Shown one piece after another: positions 1 to 6,888 of a stretch of 42,481 bases of DNA. Where the stretch lies: positions 1 through 42,481 of the forward strand of contig NZ_JAIFZQ010000013.1 in the NCBI RefSeq assembly GCF_019710585.1, read 5' to 3'. Every line of letters begins with the position of its first letter. The first letter of the stretch is position 1. Origin of the DNA: Arthrobacter sp. MAHUQ-56. Lineage in GTDB: Bacteria; Actinomycetota; Actinomycetes; Actinomycetales; Micrococcaceae. The notes beneath the pieces were generated by a model, which had not been told where the DNA came from, did not search any database, and saw nothing but the letters and a program-made list of their open reading frames with translations. The position numbers and the translations under genes are program-made.

Positions 1-62
1 AGACCCACAGCGCCGATGGTACTGCACCCGGGAGGGTGTGGGAGAGTAGGACACCGCCGGAC
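1..62 (+). rRNA. rrf: 5S ribosomal RNA, 3' end (partial)
   Basis: The first ~62 bases match the 3' third of an actinobacterial 5S rRNA: the GCGCCGATGGTACTGC stretch, the GGGAGGGTGTGGGAGAGTAGG helix region and the closing ACACCGCCGGAC. The 5' part lies before the window. The exact 3' end is uncertain by a few bases. It is followed at once by a strong hairpin, as expected at the end of an rrn operon, so an rRNA operon precedes this window. Confidence 0.9.
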
Positions 63-76
63 ACACACCAATGGTC

Positions 77-104
77 GAGGCCCCAACCACACGGTTGGGG
101 CCTC
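77..104 (+). terminator. rRNA operon terminator hairpin
   Basis: A perfect 12-bp stem (GAGGCCCCAACC at 77-88, GGTTGGGGCCTC at 93-104) closes a 4-nt loop, followed by CCCACATTT. It lies ~15 nt after the 5S end and is the expected rrn terminator. Confidence 0.9.
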
Positions 105-185
105 CCACATTTAAAACACCACGCACCAAACACCAGCCACCACCAAACGCCCCATTCCCGGGACGCCCAAGCGACCGCCTGTCGG

Positions 186-216
186 TTGTCCGGGCACGCC
201 GCCGGAGGCCTATATC
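186..216 (+). promoter_or_regulatory. Candidate promoter of the GntR gene (leaderless type)
   Basis: A TTGTCC (186-191) and a TATATC (211-216) are separated by 19 nt. The -10-like box ends 8 nt before the ATG at 225, so transcription would begin at or next to the start codon. The only Shine-Dalgarno candidate (GGAG at 219-222) is too close to the ATG, which fits a leaderless mRNA. Spacing is long, so this is tentative. Confidence 0.4.
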
Positions 217-224
217 GTGGAGCC

Positions 225-902
225 ATGACGTTTGACGAGGTGTTGGCTGATCTGCAGAACGAGGCCAGGACCACCAAGCACGCCGAAACCGGGCTTTGGG
301 TTGCCGCACAGCTCCGCAGCCGCATCGAGGCGGGACAGCTGAAGCCCGGATCCAAGCTCGCCGAGGAAGCACTCCGCGAAGCCCTGGGGGTGTCCCGCAA
401 CACCCTCCGGGAGGCGTTTACCGCCCTGCACGCCGAGCATATCGTCACGCGCATCCCCAACCGCGGTGTCTTCGTGGCCCGCCCCACGGCAGCAGACATC
501 CGCGAGATCTACAGGGTCCGCCGGTTTCTGGAGCCCGCGGCAGTGCTGTGGTCCGGGGATGCGCCGCTGGGCCCCCTCAAGGAGATCATCCGCCGTGCCC
601 GGGCCGCGGCCGCCAAGGGCGACATTCCTGCCATGGCCGGCGCCAACCAGGACTTCCACCGTGCGCTGGTCAACCGTGCCGGCAGTGAGCGCCTGAATGG
701 GCTCATGGACCAGGTGCTCGCGGAGATGCGCCTGGTGTTCCACTCCATGGCCGCCGACCCCGCCTTCCACGAGCCCTATGTGGAGGACAACGCCAGGATC
801 GTGGAGCTCCTGGAGGCCGGGGAGCCTGCCGCGGCAGCGAACTTCCTTGCCCGCTACCTGAACCGCGCCGAAACGCAACTGCTCGCCGCCGTCGACCGCT
901 AA
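225..902 (+). CDS. GntR family transcriptional regulator, FadR/FCD subfamily
   Basis: A 225-aa DNA-binding repressor or activator of the FadR type. Residues ~22-88 form the winged helix-turn-helix, with the typical LRSRIEAGQLKPGSKL and LGVSRNTLREAF segments. Residues ~95-215 form an all-helical FCD effector domain. The frame is open from 36, but the ATG at 225 is chosen because the GntR fold begins just after it and a -10-like TATATC lies 8 nt upstream. FCD domains usually bind a metal with one Asp and three His. DFHRAL is present here, but the usual EH before the penultimate helix reads EDN, so the metal site may be incomplete. It stands alone after the rRNA operon, so its ligand and target cannot be deduced. 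Confidence 0.92.
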   Translation: MTFDEVLADLQNEARTTKHAETGLWVAAQLRSRIEAGQLKPGSKLAEEALREALGVSRNTLREAFTALHAEHIVTRIPNRGVFVARPTAADIREIYRVRRFLEPAAVLWSGDAPLGPLKEIIRRARAAAAKGDIPAMAGANQDFHRALVNRAGSERLNGLMDQVLAEMRLVFHSMAADPAFHEPYVEDNARIVELLEAGEPAAAANFLARYLNRAETQLLAAVDR

Positions 903-1106
903 TGATCATGTGCGGGCCGGCAGTCACAATTGGTTGCCCGGGCCCGGGCGGGCATGCGCGCCCCGCCGCGGGGTAGTCTGGCTTCACCACGCAGGAGTGC
1001 GTGACCTGGAGCAGCGGGCAGGGTTGTAATGAGCTGGCCATCCGCCCGCGACGCAAGGAACACCCATGCACCACAACCAACAGAACCACGTCCAGGAGCC
1101 AGGGCA

Positions 1107-1358
1107 ATGGTAGGGCCCGCCGCTACCCTTCGGCCACGAAGGAAACGGGTCCGGCATCCCCGCCTGGCAGTGGGGGACAGTGTCCGGTACAGCGAAGGAA
1201 CCCTTGCCGGCACCGGGGTCGTGGACGCCATCACGGCAGACTATTCCATCATCTGGGTATGGACCGACGACGGCTACGGCCGCCGCATGTTCCTCCAAGG
1301 CTGCGGCAGCATCGTCTCCTCGCTGGCTTCCGCCGACCAGGAGGCTGCGGCCGGCTGA
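1107..1358 (+). CDS. Small protein of unknown function
   Basis: An 83-aa product with a basic N-terminus and a core (GDSVRYSEGTLAGTGVVD, then DDGYGRRMF) that looks like a small beta-rich domain. No family is recognised. The frame is open from 1029, but ATG 1107 is preferred because AGGAG (1094-1098) sits 8 nt upstream. The stop codon abuts the stop of the leftward gene ending at 1359, so the two genes converge without a gap. Coding status rests on codon pattern and the ribosome binding site only. Confidence 0.5.
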   Translation: MVGPAATLRPRRKRVRHPRLAVGDSVRYSEGTLAGTGVVDAITADYSIIWVWTDDGYGRRMFLQGCGSIVSSLASADQEAAAG

Positions 1359-1631
1359 TCAGGAGTCCTTCCGCGCATCCCCGGACGATCGACCAGACCG
1401 GGTACGTTTCCTGCGCAGGAAATCCCGCCTCACCAGCACCAGCACCACGGCCTCAAGGATGAAGAAGGCGCCGAGAGCAACCCAGTAGCCAAGCATGGCC
1501 TGGACGGCCACGAAGGCCACCAAGCCGGGGCCGAGAGCAACCACGAGGATGGTGACCGGTGAAAGATCCTGGGAGCTTGCCGCCATCCAGTCCGGAGGGG
1601 TGTTCACCCTGCGCCATGGCCTATGCGCCAT
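1359..1631 (-). CDS. Small two-helix membrane protein of unknown function
   Basis: A 90-aa protein with two hydrophobic segments (about residues 26-46 and 49-68) separated by a glycine-containing turn, followed by a very basic tail (RRDFLRRKRTRSGR). This resembles small actinobacterial membrane proteins with a positive-inside C-terminus; no named family is recognised. ATG 1631 overlaps the end of the 52-aa gene upstream by 11 nt, which suggests translational coupling. It is the last gene of a leftward three-gene set (2425 to 1359). Confidence 0.65.
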   Translation of the reverse strand: MAHRPWRRVNTPPDWMAASSQDLSPVTILVVALGPGLVAFVAVQAMLGYWVALGAFFILEAVVLVLVRRDFLRRKRTRSGRSSGDARKDS

Positions 1632-1779
1632 CTCTGTCCAGCTCCGCGGCGTGGCGCCGCCGCCGCTCGTCAGCCTGGCCGATCCCGTCCCGGACCGCGG
1701 CACGCACCACGGCGTACAGGATGTAGAAGAAGACGGCGACGAAGACCGCGTACAGGACAAGCCCAGTGAAACTACCCAT
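1621..1779 (-). CDS. Small single-pass membrane protein
   Basis: A 52-aa protein: MGSFTG, one hydrophobic helix (about residues 7-26), then a charged tail rich in Arg, Glu and Asp. It fits a tail-out single-span micropeptide. The longer open frame upstream has poor composition and overlaps the 217-aa gene, so ATG 1779 is used; it overlaps that gene's stop by 8 nt. It overlaps the next gene as well. No function is known. Confidence 0.6.
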   Translation of the reverse strand: MGSFTGLVLYAVFVAVFFYILYAVVRAAVRDGIGQADERRRRHAAELDRDGA

Positions 1780-2425
1780 TGCTGCTGCCCTCCCCGGGCC
1801 AGTACTGCTGAACGCCGGAAGCGGCATCCCGCAGCCGGCCGCCGTCGAGCGTGATGGACGTTTCGTCGAGGCCGAAGTCGGTCCACTGGGCAAACAACCG
1901 GAGGTCGCCGGCAGGGGGAAGCGGCCACAGCCAGAGGGTTCCGGTGCCGGCAAGTTCGTCATCGCCACCGCCGCCGCCGCCGTTGTTGAGGGAAAGCGTT
2001 GGAGGCGCTGGCTGCCCGCCGGTGCCCATGAGCCCGTACGGCACCTGATGGCCGGAACTGGCCCTCGAACCGTCGGGAAGCTGGACGCCGAACATCAGCG
2101 CGGACCGGGTGGCCCTGCCCTGGTGCATGCCCATGGGCCGGAAGAACAAGCCGCGCCTTTCATCCCAGGCCTCCTCGTCTTCTTCCCCGCGGCGGAAGAC
2201 CCACGACAGGTTGAACGACACACCCGTTGAGAACACCTCGGCACTTCGCAGCGCGACGACCGTCGTCGGGCTGCGGTGCAGGAAGGCGCCGAGGTGCACA
2301 ACGGCCGACAGTTCGTAGGCTGGCGGGGCGGCCCACGGCGGCGGGGCGTGCCGGGCGGCACGGGGCCGGGGCGGCAGGGGAGGGACGGGAAAATCCTGGA
2401 AGAAGGCCACGGTGTTCCTTTGCAT
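1772..2425 (-). CDS. Conserved-looking hypothetical protein
   Basis: A 217-aa soluble protein with no signal peptide or membrane helix. It begins MQRNTVAFFQDF followed by a proline-rich stretch. It contains a glycine run (NNGGGGGGDDE, about residues 145-155) and ends with a Trp-rich beta segment (TLWLWPLPP, then FAQWTDFGLDET). No family is recognised. ATG 2425 is chosen because upstream sequence in the frame loses protein-like character. It is the first gene of a leftward overlapping set with the 52-aa and 90-aa membrane proteins, so it may act with them at the membrane. Confidence 0.7.
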   Translation of the reverse strand: MQRNTVAFFQDFPVPPLPPRPRAARHAPPPWAAPPAYELSAVVHLGAFLHRSPTTVVALRSAEVFSTGVSFNLSWVFRRGEEDEEAWDERRGLFFRPMGMHQGRATRSALMFGVQLPDGSRASSGHQVPYGLMGTGGQPAPPTLSLNNGGGGGGDDELAGTGTLWLWPLPPAGDLRLFAQWTDFGLDETSITLDGGRLRDAASGVQQYWPGEGSSNG

Positions 2426-2507
2426 TGGCCGGCGACCGACCAGCGGAAACGGCAGCAGACACCGCCCTGGATCCCCCAATCCGTCCTTACCCGGCCAGTC
2501 TAGCCTC

Positions 2508-2942
2508 CTACTGCCTGGACGGTTCCGGGAGCAGCCCGAGCTGTCCCAGGAGTTCCATCTGGTCGAAGTAGGCACGGTATGCGGTGATCGCGCCGGCCTC
2601 CACCCTGGCGACGTCGCAGCTCCTGACCCGGACCTGCCGGCCGGTGGGCGGAATTGTCCCGCCGGTGGGCAGGTTGAGCGCCCCGGTGTTCGTACCCGTC
2701 ACGAAACCTTCATCGATGGCAACGTTCCCGGCCTCATGCTTGTCCACGAACTCGTACCTGACGTCCGGCATGGCCTCCCAGAAATGGAAGTAATAGTCCG
2801 CGATTGCCGCGCGTCCGGTAATCTCACCCTGGTCCGGCGTGTCCAGCACCGCGTCGGCGGCATAGCAGCCAGCCAGCGCATCCTTGTCCTTCGACTCCAT
2901 GGCCGCCATCAGCCGGTCCATGACATCGCGTGCCTGTCCCAT
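2508..2942 (-). CDS. SnoaL-like / NTF2-fold protein
   Basis: A 144-aa single-domain protein of the SnoaL-like (polyketide-cyclase-type) NTF2 fold: an N-terminal helix pair (MDRLMAAMESKD), AADAVLDTPD, then TGTNTGALNLPTGGTIPPTG and a closing strand with a VARVEAGAITAYRAYFD pattern. The family includes cyclases, isomerases and many unknown small-molecule proteins. ATG 2942 has a strong AAAGGAGG (2948-2955) 5 nt upstream. It is divergent from the GAF-LuxR gene, so the regulator may control it. A second SnoaL-like gene lies at 34966, with a similar TGTNTGxL and GQLGLxP ending. Confidence 0.85.
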   Translation of the reverse strand: MGQARDVMDRLMAAMESKDKDALAGCYAADAVLDTPDQGEITGRAAIADYYFHFWEAMPDVRYEFVDKHEAGNVAIDEGFVTGTNTGALNLPTGGTIPPTGRQVRVRSCDVARVEAGAITAYRAYFDQMELLGQLGLLPEPSRQ

Positions 2943-3061
2943 TGCAACCTCCTTTGATCCGGTGACGCCGGGCCTGGTCCGGCATCCCATAAGGGAAAAG
3001 TACGACGGCGGCACGCACCGCCGCGATCCCCTCACCGGGGGTTTCGGGGTGCTTGGGAGCC

Positions 3062-3104
3062 CCCCAAATTAGGGGATTGCCGCCCCGCCGTCCGGGACGA
3101 TACT
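3062..3104 (+). promoter_or_regulatory. LuxR-gene promoter with palindromic operator
   Basis: CCCCAAATTAGGGG (3062-3075) is a near-perfect palindrome. It is followed by TTGCCG (3077-3082), a 16-nt spacer and GATACT (3099-3104), then ATG at 3111. A start of transcription near 3111 would give a leaderless mRNA and put the palindrome centre at about -42.5, the position of a class II activator. Autoregulation by the adjacent LuxR protein is an inference. Confidence 0.5.
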
Positions 3105-3110
3105 TGAGGT

Positions 3111-4160
3111 ATGTGGGAGGAGCGCGCGGAGCGTGCCCGGCGGGACATCGCAGCACTGGCTGCCGGCGGGATGGGCCTGGCAGACCTCTACACCTCGGCC
3201 CTCGCCGTCGTGCAGCGCGAGGTGCCGTTCGAGCAGGGGTGCTGGGCCGCCGTCGACCCCGAATCAATGGTCATGACGTCCATCACCAACTGGCAGCCCT
3301 GGCCGGTGGGCAAGGACCAGTACGAGGAGTACAGCCTCCGTTTTGCCCAGACCGAATACACCGGACAGGAACCCAACACCTTCGCCGAGTTGCTGCGCCG
3401 GCCGCATGCCATCGCCAGGATGTCGGACGCGCCGCACCGGGAGGTGGTGCGCAGCGTCCGCATCAACGACCTGCTCAAGCCGCAGGGCCTGGAACACGAG
3501 CTGCGGGCGGCGTTCCGCGTGGACGACACGTGCTGGGGAGTGGGCAGCATTTTCCGCGACGGCGGCCGCGACTTTACCGACCGCGAGCTGGAATTCCTGG
3601 ACGCGGTGACAGCCACCCTTGCGGCCGCCACCAGGGTCGCAGTCCGTGTGGCGCACCCGGTGCGGCAGGCCGCCGTCGGACCCGTCATTGTCCTGGCCGG
3701 GCTGCACGGCGAGCTGCGCGCGGCCACCTCCGCGGCCGCCACCTGGCTGGCCGAGGTGGAGGAAGCCGCCCCCGGCAGGTTCAGCATGACGCTCTATTCG
3801 GTCGTGGCGCAGGCGCATGCCGCTGCCTCCGGAACGGCGCGGGCGAGGATGCGCGACGCCGGGAACAACTGGGTGGTGCTGCAGGCCAGCCGGCTGATCA
3901 CCGGGGACGACCCCGAGCAGATGGTGGTCACCGTGGAGCCCGCCACCACCCATGAAGTGGCCAGCCTGCTGCTGATGGCGTACGGGGTTACGGCCCGGGA
4001 GCGGGACGTCTGCCTGGAGGTGCTGTCCGGAAATCCGACGGCGGACATCGCCAGGCACCTGTTCATCTCCCCGCACACCGTGCATGACCACCTGAAGTCG
4101 GTCTTCGAGAAAGTCGGCGTTGGGAGCCGGGGGGAGTTGGTGGCCCGGCTCGTGGCCTGA
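3111..4160 (+). CDS. LuxR family regulator with GAF-like sensor domain
   Basis: A 349-aa transcriptional regulator. Residues ~20-180 look like a GAF-type sensor (LADLYTSALAVVQREVPF, WGVGSIFRDGGRDFTDRELEFL). Residues ~180-285 form a linker domain. Residues ~290-349 form a LuxR HTH: YGVTARERDVCLEVL, TADIARHLFISPHTVHDHLKSVFEKVG, SRGELVARL. No receiver domain is present, so it probably senses a small molecule directly. It starts at ATG 3111, 6 nt after a GATACT box, and probably makes a leaderless mRNA. It is divergent from the SnoaL-like gene and is followed after 17 nt by a CPBP protease gene that is likely co-transcribed. Confidence 0.9.
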   Translation: MWEERAERARRDIAALAAGGMGLADLYTSALAVVQREVPFEQGCWAAVDPESMVMTSITNWQPWPVGKDQYEEYSLRFAQTEYTGQEPNTFAELLRRPHAIARMSDAPHREVVRSVRINDLLKPQGLEHELRAAFRVDDTCWGVGSIFRDGGRDFTDRELEFLDAVTATLAAATRVAVRVAHPVRQAAVGPVIVLAGLHGELRAATSAAATWLAEVEEAAPGRFSMTLYSVVAQAHAAASGTARARMRDAGNNWVVLQASRLITGDDPEQMVVTVEPATTHEVASLLLMAYGVTARERDVCLEVLSGNPTADIARHLFISPHTVHDHLKSVFEKVGVGSRGELVARLVA

Positions 4161-4177
4161 AACGCGGGGAGGTTCCC

Positions 4178-5107
4178 ATGCATGCCCTGGCGACATCGGT
4201 GCGCAGGCATCCGCTGCCGTGGTACTTCGCCGTGACCTTCACCCTGTCCTGGGGCGCCATAGTCGCGGCCGTGTGGGCCGTCACCGGCGGCCTCTCGCCG
4301 ACGCCGGAACAGTTCCAGCTCACCATCCCCGCCACGGTGCCGGCGATGCTGCTGGGACCCGCGGTGGCCAGCCTGGTCCTGACCGGAATCGTGTCGGGAC
4401 GGGAAGGGTACCGGGACCTGTGGGCCCGGCTGGTGAAGTGGCGGGTCGAGGGCCGCTGGTACCTCTTCGCCCTGCTGGTCGCACCAGTAACGCTGGCCGC
4501 TCCCGTGCTGGTGCTGTGGATGTCTTCCCTGAATTATGCGCCGAGGATTGCCACGGGGCCGGACAGGGCAGGGACGCTCGTCACGGCAGTCGTGCTGGGG
4601 CTGGTGGTCGGGCCCCTCGAGGAGATCGGCTGGACGGGGTTCGCCATTCCCCGGGCAAGGCAGCACTTCAGCGTTCTCTGGACAGGGCTACTGGTGGGGG
4701 TGCTGTGGGGTGTCTGGCACTTCTTCGTCAACTACTGGGGCGGTGGCGGGACGAACGGCGGCGTGCCGCTGGCGGTCTTCATGTCGCTGTGGGCAGCCGC
4801 GGTACTCGTCGGCCAGCTGACGGCCTACCGGGTGCTCATGGTTTGGGTCTACGACCACACGGGCAGTGTGCTCGTGGCGGCGCTGATGCACGCGAGCCTG
4901 GCGGCATTCCAGTTCATCCTCAACCCGACGACGCCCGGAGTCCCCCAGCAGGTCTACCCCTGGGGGCAGGCGGCCACCACGTGGCTCGTGGTTGCTGCCG
5001 TGGCGCTGACCAGCCGGGGCGAAACCATCGGCCCGCGCCGTTTCCGGCCCATCCACATCCGGATACCGCACAGGTCATCGCGCAGGTCATCGCACAGGCG
5101 GAGGTAG
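4178..5107 (+). CDS. CPBP family intramembrane glutamic/metallo-protease
   Basis: A 309-aa polytopic protein of the CPBP (CAAX protease and bacteriocin-processing, Abi) family, which cleaves or processes membrane-bound substrates. The signature motifs are visible: E148-E149 in GPLEEIGWTGF, H181 in GVLWGVWHFF and H238 in ALMHASLAAF, spread over about eight hydrophobic segments. The first motif has Trp-Thr-Gly-Phe after the EE pair, as in many actinobacterial members. The C-terminus is basic and rich in Arg, Ser and His. It lies 17 nt after the LuxR gene, probably in one operon. The substrate is unknown. Confidence 0.88.
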   Translation: MHALATSVRRHPLPWYFAVTFTLSWGAIVAAVWAVTGGLSPTPEQFQLTIPATVPAMLLGPAVASLVLTGIVSGREGYRDLWARLVKWRVEGRWYLFALLVAPVTLAAPVLVLWMSSLNYAPRIATGPDRAGTLVTAVVLGLVVGPLEEIGWTGFAIPRARQHFSVLWTGLLVGVLWGVWHFFVNYWGGGGTNGGVPLAVFMSLWAAAVLVGQLTAYRVLMVWVYDHTGSVLVAALMHASLAAFQFILNPTTPGVPQQVYPWGQAATTWLVVAAVALTSRGETIGPRRFRPIHIRIPHRSSRRSSHRRR

Positions 5108-5108
5108 C

Positions 5109-5849
5109 CTACGGGCTGCTGCGGGCGGTGGCCGGAAGGTGCTGCGCGGGATCGAACGTGTCGAAGGCCGAAGCGCCGATCACGAAGATGCCCCGCTGGG
5201 GAATCCAGAAATCGCCCAGCCGGGTCTGGGCGGGCAACGGCTGCGGGCTGCCGAGGTCCTCGCCGCCAAGGGTTGCCGAACTGCGGGAGATGAACCACAT
5301 GCGCCGCGGTTTGGCCCGGAATCCCTGCTTGTTGGGAACGCGGCCCGCTAGTCCGAGCCGGCCCGCGCCGAGCATGGGCCCGGCAGCGGCACTCATGGCC
5401 TTGAGGAACGCTGTGTTCGAGAGGAGCGTGTGGGGCAGCGCGCCCATGATGGCGCTCATGGAAGTGGTTACGGGAGTGGCCGCCAGCTCCACCGTCCAGG
5501 TCAGGTCCACGTCGTCACGGCCGATCGTGGCGGTGAAGGCGTTATCCGCCGTCCAGCTGACATCGACGCCGCACTGGACGGCGTCGTCCAGGGCAGCACC
5601 GAAATAGCGCGCGCAGGAGACCTCGGGCCGGGCGTCGGCGTAGATGGTCCACCTGCCGGTTGGCCGGCGAAGCCAAACGGAGCTGTAACCCGGCCCTACG
5701 CTGGTCACGGGGAAGCGCCGCATGGCCAGGACGTGTCCGGAGCTGAAGGGAAGGCCCATGACGCCGTACCCGGAAAACCGCTCGTCGCCGCCCGGGGTGA
5801 GCCTGGCGTTCTGTTCCGCTTCGAGGGCCTGCGCCCGGATGCTCTTCAT
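5109..5849 (-). CDS. Hypothetical protein
   Basis: A 246-aa protein with no signal peptide. It has a beta-rich N-terminal half (GYGVMGLPFSSGHVLAMRRFP, YSSVWLRRPTGRWTIYAD) followed by an Ala/Met/Gly segment (~140-170) and a basic C-terminal region. The alternating strands could be a lipocalin-like or calycin-like barrel, but that is a guess from pattern only. ATG 5849 is chosen over the upstream in-frame Met because the upstream residues are low-complexity Arg/Pro/Ser. Its stop falls 2 nt from the CPBP gene stop (convergent). Confidence 0.7.
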   Translation of the reverse strand: MKSIRAQALEAEQNARLTPGGDERFSGYGVMGLPFSSGHVLAMRRFPVTSVGPGYSSVWLRRPTGRWTIYADARPEVSCARYFGAALDDAVQCGVDVSWTADNAFTATIGRDDVDLTWTVELAATPVTTSMSAIMGALPHTLLSNTAFLKAMSAAAGPMLGAGRLGLAGRVPNKQGFRAKPRRMWFISRSSATLGGEDLGSPQPLPAQTRLGDFWIPQRGIFVIGASAFDTFDPAQHLPATARSSP

Positions 5850-5922
5850 GGCTTCCCGCCTCCGGGTCGATGGTGGGCTGAGTCTACGCCTGGGCACTCA
5901 CAGCGACAACGGACAGCGGCGG

Positions 5923-6813
5923 CTACCGCCCGGGCTCCGGCCGTCGCCGGTGCCTGTGGTGGAGCTCGTAGTGGTCGAAGACATCGGAGGACGATTCGCC
6001 CACGTGGCCGAACTTTCCACGGAGGACGCCGGCCAGGTCATCAAGCGCGGCGAAGAGCATCCGGCCGGCAAACCTCAGTTCGGGGTTGTCGCTGGCCTGG
6101 GCCTCGGACGCCAGCTGGTGGGCGTAGGCGATGGTCGCCGGCAGGGAACCCCGCTGCTCCACCTCATGGAAGTAGTAGGTTTCGTGGAATGACACCAGGT
6201 CGATGCTCACGGACGCCACGTTCTCGGCCATCGATTCCAGCAGACCCGCAGCGTGCCGGGCTTCCAGGGAGGAGATGCCGGACGGCCCCGCCGCTTCCCG
6301 GAACAGGTTGAGCCGGTGGGCAAGGGTCCGGCGCCGGCTCAGCGCCGGGTAGGTCTGCAGGATCCAGGAGACTGTGGCCGTCAGCAGGCCGAAACCGGCC
6401 ACGGCCTGGAACGCCATCACCAGCCGGAGCAGCGGGTGTGTGGCGACGATTTCGCCAAAGCCGGCGGTGGAGAGGGCCACCAGCGAGATGTACAGCGCTT
6501 CCGAGAAGTCAGCCTGCGGTGTGACGTCGGGCGAGTAGGAAAAGCCCTCCGGCAGGTGCGGGAGGTAGAGCAGGGCCCAGCCCACCGCCGCCAGGGCAGC
6601 CCACGCAGCGATCACGGCAGCCATGGCCAGCGGCGCGGCGATGGAGGATGCCCCGCCCCGAAGTTTCCTGGAAAGCAGCCAGAACCCGCGCATGATGGTG
6701 CGGCCCACCGGCCCCGAGCCGTGGGGATACAGCAGGGTATGGAAGACGTCGGCGACCATCAGAAGAATCAGCGCGGCACCCACTGCGGTCAAGAGCGCGT
6801 CCTCGAAGTCCAT
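5923..6813 (-). CDS. Two-helix potassium-channel family protein (Ion_trans_2)
   Basis: A 296-aa membrane protein. Hydrophobic segments lie at about residues 6-28, 57-84 and 125-150. A pore loop before the last one carries the filter-like STAGFGE (residues 115-121). The usual K+ channel filter is TVGYGD, so Val-Tyr-Asp are replaced by Ala-Phe-Glu and selectivity is uncertain. The C-terminal ~145 residues are cytoplasmic, helical and His/Glu/Asp-rich, ending in a His/Arg-rich tail, and may be a gating or assembly domain. It stands between an unknown gene and the FAD dehydrogenase gene, both leftward. Confidence 0.85.
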   Translation of the reverse strand: MDFEDALLTAVGAALILLMVADVFHTLLYPHGSGPVGRTIMRGFWLLSRKLRGGASSIAAPLAMAAVIAAWAALAAVGWALLYLPHLPEGFSYSPDVTPQADFSEALYISLVALSTAGFGEIVATHPLLRLVMAFQAVAGFGLLTATVSWILQTYPALSRRRTLAHRLNLFREAAGPSGISSLEARHAAGLLESMAENVASVSIDLVSFHETYYFHEVEQRGSLPATIAYAHQLASEAQASDNPELRFAGRMLFAALDDLAGVLRGKFGHVGESSSDVFDHYELHHRHRRRPEPGR

Positions 6814-6888
6814 GCCCCATCTTAAGTGCGCAGCATCCAGGGACGTGGAGCGGACGACGGCGGCGCGGGGCCAGGGTACGAAGCCTGG

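Noticed and set aside
4120..5607. A 495-aa rightward open frame spanning the CPBP and neighbouring genes
   Set aside because: It covers the CPBP gene in another frame and runs antisense to the next gene. The CPBP frame has all family motifs.
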